Origin: Golubevia sp. BC0850
Taxonomy: Eukaryota > Basidiomycota > Exobasidiomycetes > Golubeviales > Golubeviaceae
Direction of reading: 5' to 3'
Length of the DNA: 64,000 bases
NCBI GenBank assembly: GCA_012976225.1
Contig: JAAVVG010000020.1
Location: forward strand, 543,432-607,431
Numbering within the stretch: position 1 is the first letter of the stretch; every line of letters begins with the position of its first letter. The position numbers and the translations under genes were made by a program. This document shows positions 1-14,558 of this stretch, one piece after another. The notes beneath the pieces are model-generated. The model saw only the letters and a program-made list of their open reading frames with translations. It did no database searches and was not told the origin of the DNA.

Positions 1-33
1 TTCCTTCCCGTTTTCTTCATTTCAGATTTCGCC

Positions 34-958
34 ATGGCCTCGACCTTCTATCCTCCTTTCCAAGCTCCATTAGCCGATGAAACGGACAACGCAATTCGCT
101 CTCTTTCTACGCGGATGGGATCATACGGTCAGAGCGTCACCGTAGATTATTGTTCGGGTCGAGTTCTAGTGAGTTGAGGGAGAATTGAGATCTCCTTCTC
201 ACCAGAGACACTACTGACGGACCTTACTCCTCTCCATCTTTTTTGTCTTCGCCTCATTGACCAGGGTCTTGCCAGCTCGGAATTCCATCCCTTTGTAGCA
301 TCGGCGAGCTCTGGTGGCTTCGTGAAAGTCGTAAACGCTTTGAGAAACCTGGTCAGAAGATCCGTGAGGAACAGGTTGAGCTTCCCGATCTACAAGTTAG
401 AGATGAATAGAACTGACGGGAGTCTCAGAATGCTAGACAATCTCGCTCCTACAGTGAGTACATCATTCTGACCTTTTCGTTCTCATAGACTCTGAATTGT
501 TCTGAGTCGAAACCTTTTCTCCCTATTTTCACCCTTTCTCGCTCTAGCCTGCGACTTTCACGCTGGACAGTACCAATGCAGACTCCAAATCAAAAATTGA
601 GAAGGCCTTCAAACCTGAAGCTTCCAGCGCCTCCTCGGCGGGATGGCACCCTTCCATCTCAATTAGGAATGTGACTTGGTCGCCAAACATTGGAAGATGC
701 CTCTTACTAGCAAGTGGCACTGGATGTGGATTGGTCAGGTTGGATTGGGTCGACAACAAAGGAATGAAGGTGGAAGAAGATCAGGCCGTAGGAAAAAGTA
801 TGGTCAACAAAGCTAGGCAAGAGATCGGAAGGAGGAAAGAAAAAGCCAAGGGAAAGAAACCAAGTGGGAGTGCAAAGACGAAGGCGAAAGTCAAGGAAGA
901 GCAGAAGGAAGAGGTGTTGGATGAGGAGATGGACTACATGGAATTGGAGGACGATTGA
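34..958 (+). CDS. 3' part of a probable TFIIIC WD40 subunit (tau91/TFC6-like)
   Basis: Exons 34-168, 265-453 and 548-958 join in phase 0 through GTGAGT donors and CAG/TAG acceptors. The ATG at 34 may be internal, because a pyrimidine-rich tract ending in CAG at 25 looks like an acceptor, so the gene probably starts before the window. The visible 244 residues contain a WD40-like strand (HPFVASASSGGFVKVVNAL) and a segment ending in ASGTGCGLVRLDWV, which resembles the C-terminal repeats of the WD40 subunit of the RNA polymerase III factor TFIIIC. The last 60 residues are a Lys/Glu-rich acidic tail. The family call rests on motif resemblance only; another nuclear WD40 protein is possible. Confidence 0.5.
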
Positions 959-1111
959 AAATGAGATGTTAAGTAAAGTAAAAAAGGAAACTGATCCAAT
1001 TCGAAGTCCATGTTTCCTTCATCGCTCAGACAGAAGACGGGCAGATATACCGGAAGCAACTGTGTTACATTAAGAACAGAGTTCTAGAGATTCTGAAAAC
1101 ATACATCATGC

Positions 1112-4386
<3,275 letters not shown>

Positions 4387-4517
4387 GACGAATTAGATGA
4401 GGGTCGATTGAGGAGAGGATGGGGCGAGAAGTAAAGAGTTGCAGCTTCCTGTTGGCCCGCCATCACTTGTTTCTACTTTCATCCAACAGATAGTCTATCT
4501 AGAATAGAGTAAGATTA

Positions 4518-6000
4518 ATGAATTCTACTGATTCTAATTCAGATAGATCAAAGGAGAAGGAAAGAGAATCCAGATCCGAAAAGGAAGTAGATGGTCAAGG
4601 CGGCCATCAATCATCTTCCAGAAGAAGGTCTAGATCTCGCTCAAGAGATAGGGATAGGGATAGGGATAGGGATAGGCATGACAGAAAGGATCGTCATAAT
4701 GCAAGTAAAGATTCAAGTAGAAGAAAGGAGAAGGAAAGGGAAAGAGAAAGAGACAGCCATCACCGTCATTCCTCTTCCAGAAGATCCACGTCTCCATCTC
4801 CAAGACATTCTTCAAAGTCAAAACATCATCGTAGATCAAGATCTGAAAGCTCTGGAGATTCACTTGCTTCTGGATCAGGATCTGAAGATTCAGAAGATGA
4901 TGAAGAAGAAGCAAGGAGAAGAAGGAGGAGAAGAGAGAAGGAAAAGGAAAAGGATAGAAGTAGAGACAAGAGGAAAGAGAAAGAAAGAAGAAGACGGGAG
5001 AGAGATGAAAGTAGTTCAGAAGAAGAAACCAGAGAAGAGAGGAGAGAAAGGAAAAAGAGGAAGAAGGAGAAGGTGAGTACAATCGTAGTTGGTGGAGGTT
5101 GGGTTTTGACGAGAGCAAGTTCAGGGAGTGAATGGCTGTTGAGTGAATGTTTTCTTTTGAGGAAATTAATATAGGATCTTCTGGGATCAGTGGTCCTTTG
5201 TCTCTTGTGAAGCCAGTTTCTGAGCCAGCTGACTTTTACCTCCCTTGCCACCTACTTCAGAAAGCAGCCAAGAAGGCTCATAAAGAATCTAAGAAATCTG
5301 GGAATCTAGGAGCTATAACAGAATATGGGAAGTATGGAATTATAGCTGAAAGCGAGTGAGTACCTAAGAATGAGGAGGACCACATGTCCCTCAAAGTAGA
5401 GAAAGGCGAATCTGATCTTTTTACTTCTATTCATACCTCTCGATAGCTTAACATCAAGACTTCAATCCTCTTTCAGAGCTTGGTTAGTTGAAGAAAGACA
5501 CATCAACCCTGAAACGATCTCCAAAGCAAACGAAAGAAAAGAAGCAAGTCGATTCATTGAAGATTTCAATACCGCTACTTTCCCTTCTGAGAAATATTAC
5601 GATTTGGAGGTGAGTTCCACTTTCTTTTCGTCTGAACCTATATCCTTTTTATCGCTTTCCATCTTCCTCCTTCTCATTTCCCAACCTTTCTACACCTCAC
5701 ATCTTCCCATCGCAGGCACATGAACGTCGTCTAGAACTCATTCGTTCAGGAGAAACTCTACCTCTTTCTTCTGGATACGATCCATTAGCAGATGAACAAG
5801 CTGCAAAAGCTTCTCATAAAGCTCAAAGATTACAAGCCAGTTCTTCTCAAGTCAAAGAAGAATTCATGTCCAAATCTCAATTGGAAGCTTTGAGGAAAGT
5901 TCAAAATGAAAGAGTTGAAGCTGGGAAAATGAAACAGCTGGGAATCAAAGCTAGTAAGAGTTTTGGAGTGAGAATGGATGGGACTAAGTTTGATAAGTGA
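4518..6000 (+). CDS. SR/RD-rich nuclear protein with SCI1-like C-terminal domain
   Basis: Exons 4518-5072, 5261-5355, 5447-5609 and 5716-6000 give 365 residues. The first half is almost all Arg, Ser, Lys, Asp and Glu, including a GATAGG-encoded Arg-Asp repeat near 4645-4676, as in splicing-associated SR-like proteins. The second half carries a conserved block (AITEYGKYGIIAESD, FRAWLVEERHINPE, FIEDFNTATFPSEKYYDLEA) that matches what I know of the style cell-cycle inhibitor 1 (SCI1) family of nuclear proteins. The exon 3 acceptor is a choice: TAG at 5446 keeps the family-like DLTSRLQSSFRAWL, while CAG at 5476 would remove ten residues and is also in frame. Biochemical function in fungi is unknown to me; nuclear, RNA-linked is inference. 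Confidence 0.7.
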
Positions 6001-6318
6001 TGATAGCTTCTTTGTGTGTTTATTATTATTTTTCTCTTGAAATTGGCAAACGTTGGTGTTCTGGTTAATCTCTGAATTTGGATGGGGAGTTCAAGCAAGC
6101 TTTGAGGAATGAGAAAATCCTTGAAGCTAAAGAATTGATAACAGACATCAACCCATTCGTTTTGGGAAGAAGAACACGGTTTTGTCATGAAGCATGAAAC
6201 GTCGAACTTCTAAATCGTATCTTCAGAGATAGTGCAAACTCAAGTCTCACAACACTTTCAAACGAACATCCAATCGTATTCAAGTGTTCAACATTTACAA
6301 ACACAACAGACCGATAAA
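6001..6318. other. 3' intergenic between convergent genes
   Basis: 318 bases between the stop codons of the SCI1-like gene and the secreted precursor. AT-rich runs near 6015-6035 could serve as 3' processing signals. I see no gene or structured repeat. Confidence 0.5.
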
Positions 6319-7743
6319 TTAACAGTACAAGCCTTTAGCACAACGACTGGGGTCGAACCATTGTTTTGGCATTCCCATAACCCCAAGATCAAGATCAGCA
6401 ATGCCATTGATGCGACGAGCTTGAACATCAGACTCGGAAAGGAGGTCTCTGATATCGAAAGCATCCTGATAGGAGAGAGTTGAAAGGTAGGAGGGTCAGA
6501 GATGGCAAGGAAGAATAATCTCAGGCCGAGATCCTCAGTAAACACAAGTTGTTCTCGATTCGGAACTCACATTGACGGCCTCTTTGTTACCTTTGACGAT
6601 TCTGTTAGCCATGTTCAAGATAGACAAACCCGCTCTGGCTCCAACAATCCATGGGCCGAGGCGTTTCTCAGGTTGAGCATCATCTTCATCGTCTAGACCT
6701 CTTTTCTCGACTGAAGCTAGCTTCGAAGTGAAATCTTTAACTGCATCTGAAGTCATAAATTTATCGGCATCAAAAGTTCCATCCTGGTCAAGAAAATTAG
6801 GAGTTCGGGAAAAGTCAGACGAAGGCAAGGACCTAACGGGTCATCCAATCTACCTTCTTGTGTGACTCACATTGATGGCTTCCTTGGAACTATCGATGAC
6901 TCTACGGGCTGCGTTCAAGAGACCTACTCCCAATCTGGCACCGAGGGCCCAAGCGAGACGCTTCTCTGGGTGGTCTTGTTCGACTTCTAGATCTCTTCTT
7001 TCCACTGAGGCTAGTTTAGAGACGAAGGCGTCAACATCGAAAGGTCCATCCTGGTAGAAAATCAGGGGTTCAAAAAGGAAAATGTCAGGCCAAGACTCTT
7101 TCCCCCATTGGATCAGGCCCAATCAAACGTATTGATACTCACATTGACAGCTTCCTTGTTAGCTTTGACGATTCTGTTAGCAATGTTTAAGATGCTGAGC
7201 CCTGCTCTGGCTCCCACGATCCATGGGCCGAGACGTTTCTCAGGTTGAGCATCGACTTCGTCAGTCAGATCTCTTTTTTCTACTGAGGCTAGCTTAGAGA
7301 CGAAGTCTTGACCCTCATCTGAAGTCAAATAAGTATCGATCTCTGCTTCCTTCATTCCGAGGAACCTCAAAGCGTAACCGGCAAAAAATGGGATGGAGAG
7401 ACGTTTCTCTGGATTGGTCTGTGGAACAAGGGGTCACAGGAAGAAGCGAAGCAGAACGCTAATCAGCATGGTGAAAAGCTAGACATCCTGGCTCTCTGAA
7501 CGTGGTGGGAGGTTACTCACTCCGTAGTCGAATGACCTGGCAATCTGGGCTTGAGCATCGGAAGCGACAGCGTCGCGTCTTTGCTGTGAGAGGTAGCGGA
7601 GGATAACCCAAAGAAGGAATCAGCGAAGAGCTTCTGATGTTCTTACAAGATGAAGGACGCAAACTAACCTGGACTGGGGCAGCAGAGACGGAGACCAAAG
7701 CAGAGACGAAAGCAAGGGGTAAAGCTAATTTAAGGAGTTGCAT
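6319..7743 (-). CDS. Secreted repeat precursor with Kex2-type sites (KEP-like)
   Basis: Six exons (7669-7743, 7521-7583, 7143-7418, 6871-7050, 6571-6783, 6319-6465), all joined in phase 0, give 317 residues. Residues 1-21 are a signal peptide (MQLLKLALPLAFVSALVSVSA). Dibasic sites follow at 27-28, 51-52, 94-95, 107-108, 156-157, 168-169, 225-226, 238-239 and 286-287. The repeat unit is an acidic segment ending KLASV(E)KR/RR, a short acidic spacer ending PEKR, and a hydrophobic/basic segment predicted to be an amphipathic helix. Two of these start LGPWIVGARAGLSILN (residues 109 and 240); a third starts LAWALGARLGVGLLN (170); a shorter relative starts at 53. The last exon ends CAKGLYC. This is the layout of fungal Kex2-processed repeat proteins. 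Activity is unknown; it could be a signal, surface or membrane-active peptide. No peptide-modifying enzyme is visible nearby. Confidence 0.85.
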
Positions 7744-9191
7744 TGTTGAATAGGATTTGAGAAAGGAGGGTTTGAAAGAGAGTGTGTTTAGAAATTAGGA
7801 AATAGAAGCAAAGTTGTGAAAAAGGTAGGCCAGCTACGATTTGGGTTGAAGAAGAATGAGAGAAGAGATAGAGATGAACGTCAAGTTGAGGGAAGAGCAG
7901 CAAAGTGGGAGGTGTTGGGGAGCCTTTTATATACAGCTTCTGAAAAATGGAATTGATGAAACAGAATCAATCAAAAGCATTAGTAAGGGAGGGCATTAGA
8001 CAAATACATGGGGTGGGAAAAAGAGTAGGAAAAGGGGTTGAGAGGGAGGACCTACACTCGATGAGGCGCGTGCCTTAGATCTTGGGTCTGTGACAGAGGT
8101 GGCGGCCTTCTCTAGATAGAGTTAGAGCTGGAACGTTAAGAAGGATCCATTTCCCATGGGCCATCAGCATACATACTATCCCTAAATTCTAAAATTCTGT
8201 CCTCAAAAGATCTTCTATGGGTGTACTTGTATACGTACGCGCCGCTGATCGTGATGAGATTAAAGGAATGTTCTCAAACAGAAATCCCCTCAAAACTCTT
8301 TCCATAACCTAAATGCTAGATCTTGATCACAAATTTCCCTCAGGGGTCTCTGGAACCCATTCCTTGAAATCTTGAAAGTCGGTACATACAAGCATGTAGA
8401 GACCGATCAAAGGATGTACTATACATATCAGGTCTCTCAAGCCAGTGATTGGGTTCATCTTTTGATGGAGGATGTTTGTACAGCTGGTAGGTATTGTCTT
8501 GAGGACAGCTTGGATAGTCATTCGAGTAACGTCGACAAGGGGCATAGCCAAAAAGGGCTTTGGACTTAGTCTCAGTTTCAAGCTTAGATTCTAATTCCTC
8601 GAAAAATGCAACTGAGAGAAAGGGAAAGTTAAAGTAGATGTTTGGTTGGGACTTTGGGGCTTTGGGAGCGCAGACGTCGAAAAAGGCAGCGAAAAGAAGA
8701 AAGACGCTTTCGCTCTTTGTATCTCTCGACTGACTCTTTTTCTTTAAGCGATTTTTCGTTAAACGATTCCATCCTCTGACAGGAGCGAACTAAATTGTGT
8801 AGGTAAAAGTGGAATGCGATGAGATCGCGCGAGGAGAGAAGATCGACGCTCGCCGCCTCTGTCAAAGTGGGGCTCACATAGAATCGAAACCAAAAAAAAA
8901 GAATCTTATGGAACTGATTCTTCCACTATACTAGATATGTACCGAGATTCAGAGTCATTGATGAAAAGTCACTCACTCAACTCCAGCCACCCTTCTTCTG
9001 TTTCGGAAGTGTTCAAATCAAAAAAAAAACCCCCCGATAAGAAAGTCTTTAAAAAAATGCGATTGACGATTTCATGTCTTGGAGTCTTCAAATTGTAGTG
9101 TGTGCAACAAGTCTAATGAATGAATGTTTGGTTTAAAACATGAGACAATTTTTGAAAAAGAGAAAAGAAAACTTCCGAACTTATCACCTTT
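7744..9191. other. Promoter and spacer, no supported gene
   Basis: About 1.4 kb upstream of the secreted precursor. The first 200 bases hold its leader and TATA box. The rest has only short unsupported frames, plus homopolymer A runs near 8888-8900 and 9018-9028. Confidence 0.5.
7923..7933 (-). promoter_or_regulatory. TATA box of the secreted precursor
   Basis: Reads TATATAAAAGG on the minus strand, about 180 bases upstream of the ATG at 7743. It is a near-perfect TATA element, fitting a strongly regulated secreted-protein gene. No transcript start is known. Confidence 0.6.
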
Positions 9192-9738
9192 TCAATTCCT
9201 CTCAATAGGAATCAGTTGATCAAAGAGTCTTCTATCCAAATACCAACAATCTTTATCGACCCCAATCTTCAACCTTCTTTCACCTTCCTTTAAACTTTCA
9301 TCATTAGCTCCCACTTCTCTCCCCCAATCGGTTCTTCCTCTAATAGCCCCCATAACCCAATTCCAACCTTTCTTATAAAGACTTTTCCCACCTTGTTCTT
9401 TCTCCTTCTTTTTGAGTTCAGCCTGACTCTGATTAGGAGGTGCAGAAGCCTCCAACGAATAACCGAATTTGGCTTTCCCAACTCTTAAGAGGATTGCAGA
9501 TTTAGCACCTCTAGAACCACCGAATTTACTTGCTGATCCATCTACTCGATAGATGTTGGATAGTGGAACCACTCTTTCTAGCGGATGATGGTTCGAATGG
9601 AAAAGTCCTCGTTGACGGAAGGCGGTTAGGATTGGTCGCGGGAGGAGTGAAGGTGGGAGAAGGGAAGTTAGGGAGCGAGAAGCTGACCGGAGTGATATGC
9701 TACGGGTTTTGGGATGGAGAACTACTCTGGTGACGGTG
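9192..9738 (-). CDS. Conserved protein, probably mitochondrial; 5' exon unresolved
   Basis: A continuous minus-strand frame runs from an apparent acceptor (pyrimidine tract ending CTGCAG, exon starting at 9738) to the stop at 9192, about 181 residues. The start of this frame is rich in Arg, Ser and Leu with almost no acidic residues, like a mitochondrial presequence. It is followed by well-formed sequence (ERVVPLSNIYRVDGSASKFG; GWNWVMGAIRGRTDWG). An ATG at 9898 opens a Pro/Ser/Leu-rich frame over a 12-base repeat (9755-9805), but I could not find a donor that joins it in phase, so the true 5' end is open. I do not recognise the family. Mitochondrial location is inference from composition. Confidence 0.5.
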
Positions 9739-9754
9739 CTGCAGGAGGGGGAGG

Positions 9755-9805
9755 GGAAGGGGAAGGGTTAAGAGAAGGGTTAAGAGAAGGGGTAAGAGAA
9801 GGGTC
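9755..9805. repeat. 12-base tandem repeat (GGGTTAAGAGAA-like)
   Basis: Four imperfect copies of a 12-base unit on the plus strand, followed by purine-rich sequence. On the minus strand it would encode repeated Pro-Ser-Leu if translated from the ATG at 9898. Confidence 0.6.
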
Positions 9806-10035
9806 AAGAGAAGGAAGTAATAGACGAGGTGGCGAGACAGAGATAGTGAATTGCTTCGATGGAGAACTCAGCAAGCCTCTTAAGAGATAGATGGACATAA
9901 GGTCTAGGCAGGTTTGCCTTGCTCCTATGTATATCAGTCTCTGTAAAAGCTATTCTAAGACAGACCCCCCATCTTGAAATCTCTCATTAAATCTTCCTTC
10001 TTTGCAACACTCAACTCAACTCAACCTCTATGTAC

Positions 10036-10437
10036 TCACTTTGCCGGAATCCAGAAAAACATCCAAGCAAAAACGCCACCAATGGTCATGGTTCCAAAAC
10101 CAGCCAGGTACCTTATCCTGGAGTCTAACAACTTTGGAGGGTTCTCAGGATCTGATTTCCTAGGGATTAGTGGCCATGAAAGATGATCTTTGACCATTAA
10201 ACCAACTGATAAGCCTGCAGAACCGAAGGCTAATGCACATAGATAGTAGAGTGACACTTTCATTGGTGAAGGTCCTCGATACAGAACTCTAGGTCGAAGA
10301 TCTTTTGAGGTGGAAGTTGAAGCTGATCTCAGATGCAGTTGTAGGGAGCGGTTCAGGTTAAGGGCCTTACTTCGGATGGGACTAAGGATAGCATGACTCA
10401 TTTTAGAAGTCGATTGACTTAGTCGAGCTGCCGTCAT
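10036..10437 (-). CDS. Small two-helix protein with mitochondrial presequence
   Basis: 133 residues from the ATG at 10437. The first ~50 residues are Arg/Ser-rich and lack acidic residues, a typical matrix-targeting presequence. Two hydrophobic segments follow, around SLYYLCALAFGSAGLSVGLM and YLAGFGTMTIGGVFAWMFFW, so an inner-membrane protein is likely. An in-frame ATG at 10518 would add 27 hydrophobic residues but would spoil the presequence, so I prefer 10437. The stop overlaps a GTGAGT motif (IPA-K then TGAGTA), so a small additional 3' exon is possible. Family not recognised. It is head-to-head with the next gene, 159 bases between starts. Confidence 0.6.
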   Translation of the reverse strand: MTAARLSQSTSKMSHAILSPIRSKALNLNRSLQLHLRSASTSTSKDLRPRVLYRGPSPMKVSLYYLCALAFGSAGLSVGLMVKDHLSWPLIPRKSDPENPPKLLDSRIRYLAGFGTMTIGGVFAWMFFWIPAK

Positions 10438-10596
10438 CAGTAGGAGTAGGAATGGGAGTAGTGGGATAGGTGGGTCAAAGAGAAGGAAGTTCTCGAAAGA
10501 TTCTCTTCTCCATTCCACATCTCATTTGATTCAACTTCTCTTACTATTCCAACAAGTTCTCTAGTCTTCAAATCCTCAATTCCCAGTCCTCTGCTT

Positions 10597-11438
10597 ATGG
10601 CATCCTCACCGAAGTCGTCTTACGCTTATCACCTTAAGCTTGCAGCTGAACCGATTCTTCTAGTGACAATTGTAACTTCCTTAGCTTTAAATCTTTCAGT
10701 TTTGACAACTCAACAAAGGCAAGATTCAACTTTACATTCAAGAAGATTGAGAACTTTGAAAGAACTTGAACAAGAGAATCAAATCATTCTGTCTAAATCT
10801 ACTATAACATCTCCATCTCCATCTACTTCTCATCTTCTACTCCCTTCCTCAACCTTCTTCTCAAAAGAGTTACTTCTAGCTAACAAACTCAAACATCTAG
10901 GTTTGAATCCTTCATCGATAGGAATTCATCCATCAATCCAAAGACAGTTGAATCAATCTGATGAAATCCCATTCTCATCAAACGTAGCTTGGTCTGAGGC
11001 TCTGTTTGGTAAACCTGGTCAAGCAAAGACTGGAATGAGGAAAGCTGTGGCTGGAATCAAGGAGGCTATGACTAGGGGGATTAGGAGGACTGAAGAAAGT
11101 CAGGAGAGCGAGAGACAAGCTTTGCAAGATGGGGGTGGGGGTGGGAAGATTGATCACAGAGAGAATTGGACTGATGAGGATTGGGAGAGAGGTGAGTTGA
11201 TTGATAGATCAGATAGTTTGTGGTGTTGGGGTTCTGTTGGAAGAAGGGGATAGAGGTCTGCTCCAAGGATCTGGTAGGTTATTCCTTAAAGGAAAGATGG
11301 CTTGGCTTCCCCCAGCTCTTGTGAGATAGAACCTTCATTTTTCGATCTCTGCTAATAGATACCATTTCGAAAGTTGGGTCTCTTGAACCGAGGAGTCAGG
11401 AAGTCGGGAGGTTTGAAGCGGAGAAATTCAACAAATGA
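10597..11438 (+). CDS. Small single-helix membrane protein, family unknown
   Basis: Exons 10597-11191 and 11359-11438 give about 224 residues; the join adds a short tail ending FEAEKFNK. Residues ~17-38 form one hydrophobic helix (PILLVTIVTSLALNLSVL), followed by a charged coiled-coil-like stretch (RRLRTLKELEQENQ) and a Ser/Thr-rich loop. Without the intron the frame would stop at 11251 with a Gly/Trp-rich tail that looks unnatural, which supports splicing. A mitochondrial inner-membrane or organelle-assembly factor would fit the layout and the neighbouring gene, but I do not recognise it. Confidence 0.55.
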
Positions 11439-11713
11439 CAAAAGAGAAGGACCAAAGTCATCCCAAATCGAAGCACACCCCAACCAATTTTGGGATCCAG
11501 AGAAGAATAACTCAAAATTTGTTCAGGGCTTGATGCACTGGAAAGGAGGGGTTTGAATGGGGGAGGCGGGAGAAGGAAACTCAATGGGGAGCAAACCGAG
11601 AATGGCAAGGTCGAAAGAAGCAAAAGTGAAAGGATGGGGGGGGGGAACAGCTTCCACTCTTCCTTTCTTAGGAAGCATTCCCAAATAATTTAAAATCAGG
11701 ACTCATAGAGAGA
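11439..11713. other. Short intergenic
   Basis: Purine-rich spacer with a nine-base G run at 11637-11645. No gene seen. Confidence 0.4.
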
Positions 11714-12286
11714 TGATCGAAAGGGAAGCGGAAGTGCTCGCCGATCGAAAGAGCTTCTCTGTCTCTCTGAAGGTCGAGCAATTCGACGACGAACCGCCGT
11801 CTCTTTCCCAAGAGTACCAATCGTAATTCTCTTTTCCCCTTCCATCACTCTTTCGAAAGCATTCTCATTTCAAAAGGCAGCTGAAAAGAACCCACCACTC
11901 TCCATCAAATTGTTGAATTATCAAAAAGTTGAGGAACATCCTTTCAACTAATCTCTTTCCTTCCCTCTCCCTCTTTTCTCCTAGCTTTCCTCCAAGCAAC
12001 TGAATCAACATCAACAAACGAATCTGATTCAGGTCCTTCTATCGCGTCACTTTTGAGATCTGATTTCTCAATGGGTTCAACTTCTTATTCTACTTCTACT
12101 TCTAGGCCTCAGACTCGAAATCTGGAATCTGAAGCTGATGATTCTCAATCTTCAGTCACCGAAACTATGTCGACGCCGATCTTCTATGGGAACATTTATG
12201 AAGCGGGAAGGGAAGCCAGGAAAGAGAGGGCAGGGACTGAAGGAGAGAAGGTGAGAGGAGATGGAGGGCAGAGAAGGTATTTCTGA
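11714..12286 (+). CDS. Possible small gene, splicing unresolved
   Basis: An ATG at 11714 opens a 38-residue acidic frame (ending SLSQEYQS) that runs into GTAATT, a possible donor. A second open stretch reaches a stop at 12286 and can start at ATG 12071, giving 71 residues (MGSTSYSTSTSRPQ... PIFYGNIYEAGREARK). Every acceptor I tried between them joins in the wrong phase, so either a small exon is missed or these are separate. No family recognised. Confidence 0.35.
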
Positions 12287-14558
12287 AAGGGCTGTTGACG
12301 AAAGGCGAATTCTGAAAGTTGGAAGAAGCTTTGTTCTGCTTGTTATTTTCCATTTCTTCTTATGTAATTTATGATGTCTATCTTTCAGCTGTTCTGTTGC
12401 GCTCAAGTCCTCCAACTACTCTTCTGTAGGTAGAAGGGAAATCCTTCTGGGACTCTTCTAGAAATTTTTCACTGGCTTCAGAAAAAGCGATTTGCCCCAA
12501 CTTCTTCTCTGTCTGAAAAGACGAGAAGATGTATTCTAACGAAAGCCTGGATCAAAGATTGAAAGAGTGAGTGGTTGTAAACAGTTCTGCTTTTCCCTTG
12601 AAACAGAGCTGACCAAAATCTCATTTGGTTGTTCAATATTTCAATTCTCATAAGCAGATCGGGAAAAGAGGGGGTCGAGACTCGCGATTTTGTGACTACT
12701 ATACTGTATGTAAAGCAGTTCGCGCTCGATCGCTGTTGAGCGAAAACTCAGACCTCTTTTCTTCTTCCTTCTTGACCATCGCATCCTTTTGCTGATTTGA
12801 CCTTACTCCAATTCGAGGCATAGCTTTGAGTGGTAGAAAGAAGTAAATCATCCATATTCAAGCTAATTTGACGCCATCGAAGTGAAGAATTAAAGAAAAC
12901 CAAAGATTTCTGACTTTTGCCTTCCTTCGCTTCAATTCCCCTCCACTCAGTATTCGTATTATGGACCAGGAACTCGCAATCGAGAGCTCAAAGAAGAAAC
13001 TTGCGACCTTCAGTTCTCTCCACACAGTGATCTACTTCAATTGGGAAATTCGAGAAGCCAGAGACGAACGAGAGGTAGTAGCTTCAAGATGGAAAGCTGG
13101 GCTAGTAGGTGGAATGTAGGGCAATTTCTCTCTTCTCTTTCTGGATACCTCAATCGCGATATTCTACTACATCAACCTCAAGCTCATCGTGGAACTCTTG
13201 GTCTCTTCTTGAGTCGCAGAACAAGAGCTAGAAAGACCGAGAGTCTCTTCTCTCCAATTAGACCTTCGCAGCTTGCATGATCAAGGAGAGACGCTGCGAG
13301 AGGATGAGTCGAGCTACAGGGCTGCAGAGGACAGGCCAAGAAGAGTTCGGAGGAAGGAAAGGATGATAGGTGAAAGAAGAGGGTAGAGAAGGATGAGTGC
13401 AAAGGTGGTCGCAAATTGGGAGTCGAGATGCTGGGAGGAGAGATGTGAGAAGAGAGGTGGAGATGACAAGTTGTGTCTTCGACTAGAACTCATGAGGCTG
13501 TTGAAGAATGAGCAGATATAATTCCAGTATGAGGACAAGGTGAGGAGAGATAGCGACTAGGAATGGCAGTTCCAATTGCAGGAATCTTTGACCCTCGAAC
13601 CTCAGTCTCTGAAGTATGGGAACTTTTTGCAAGAGCCGAACAAGAGACAACAAGAATTCTCATTCTCCATTTTTTCGTGAATGAGCTGTGTCGAGCCTGG
13701 TGGGGACAGGATTGACGAGACTTTGAGCTACGAGCCGAGGAGATACGGACACGAGAGGAATCGAGATCAGCCAGAGCAATCTTCTCATAAAACGATCAGA
13801 AGATGATCTCAAGATCTCAAGTTGAACCCCCAGCCACTCAGAGCTTCTTCGAAAAAGACGAAAGAAGGGAACGAAGCTCCGGAGACAGATGACCTAGACG
13901 AACTTGCTGTTCTCTCTCTCAATTTCTAACCCTTTTCTCTTAGGATAAGTCAGACGTGCTCAGTACAAGCACTTGGCAAAGAGACCAAAGATCTCGAATT
14001 GGATTGAGATCAAGTCTTTGGGCTGATCTTTGGTACTCTTGCCTTTCGAGATTCGAGACGAGGTGGCTGAATGGGGGTGTTGATTTGGTAAGACAAGTGA
14101 AGTCAGGAGCTCGAGTGAAATCGATTTCGAATCAATGCTCAATTGATTTGGGCTGTAGACGGGATCGAGAGGGGCGGAAGCTATGCTGCGGATAGATACT
14201 TTTGTCTCCTTGGATTAAAGCTTTCCAAAAGAAGGAGAGGTTGGGAGTCGATAGCTAAAGTTGTTGGGACATGCTACTATATGCATTGATGCTCTGTTGT
14301 TGAACCTTTCCTTCTAAGAACAAAATCTTCTTCCCTTCTAATTAGTACGATAAGAATGAGATGCTGTTGCGTCTCCTCTCCTTTCTTCTCCCTCCTACTC
14401 TCACAAGGGCCCAAGGCCTTGAAAGAGTTGGAAAGACCTGGCGGAACCCTCTTCTGCATTTCTAAAAGCCCTCTTTCCGTCACTCAACTCCTGAAAATAC
14501 AGAACCTCAATCATCTTGTGAACTTCAGTAAATTAGGCAAATGAAATAACAGCAAGTT
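12287..14558. other. 2.3 kb without a supported gene; possible gene remains
   Basis: Only broken frames. The stretch 12961-13560 (+) has Glu/Arg-rich fragments such as WEIREARDEREVVASRWKAG and DDKLCLRLELMRLLKNEQ, interrupted by stops and shifts. They resemble a decayed coiled-coil gene, but no consistent splicing rescues it. The rest is ordinary intergenic sequence. Confidence 0.4.

Noticed and set aside
4630-5118. Long minus-strand open frame opposite the SR-rich exon
   Set aside because: It is the antisense of a low-complexity Arg/Ser/Asp exon, giving Leu/Ser/Phe text with no domain.
6319-7743. Dikaritin/ustiloxin-type RiPP cluster
   Set aside because: No UstYa-like oxidase (HxxHC motifs), tyrosinase or peptidase neighbour is visible; neighbours are housekeeping or small unknown proteins, and the repeated core is too long.
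9192-9572. Start codon at 9572
   Set aside because: The codon is GTG in the middle of a conserved stretch; the frame clearly continues upstream.
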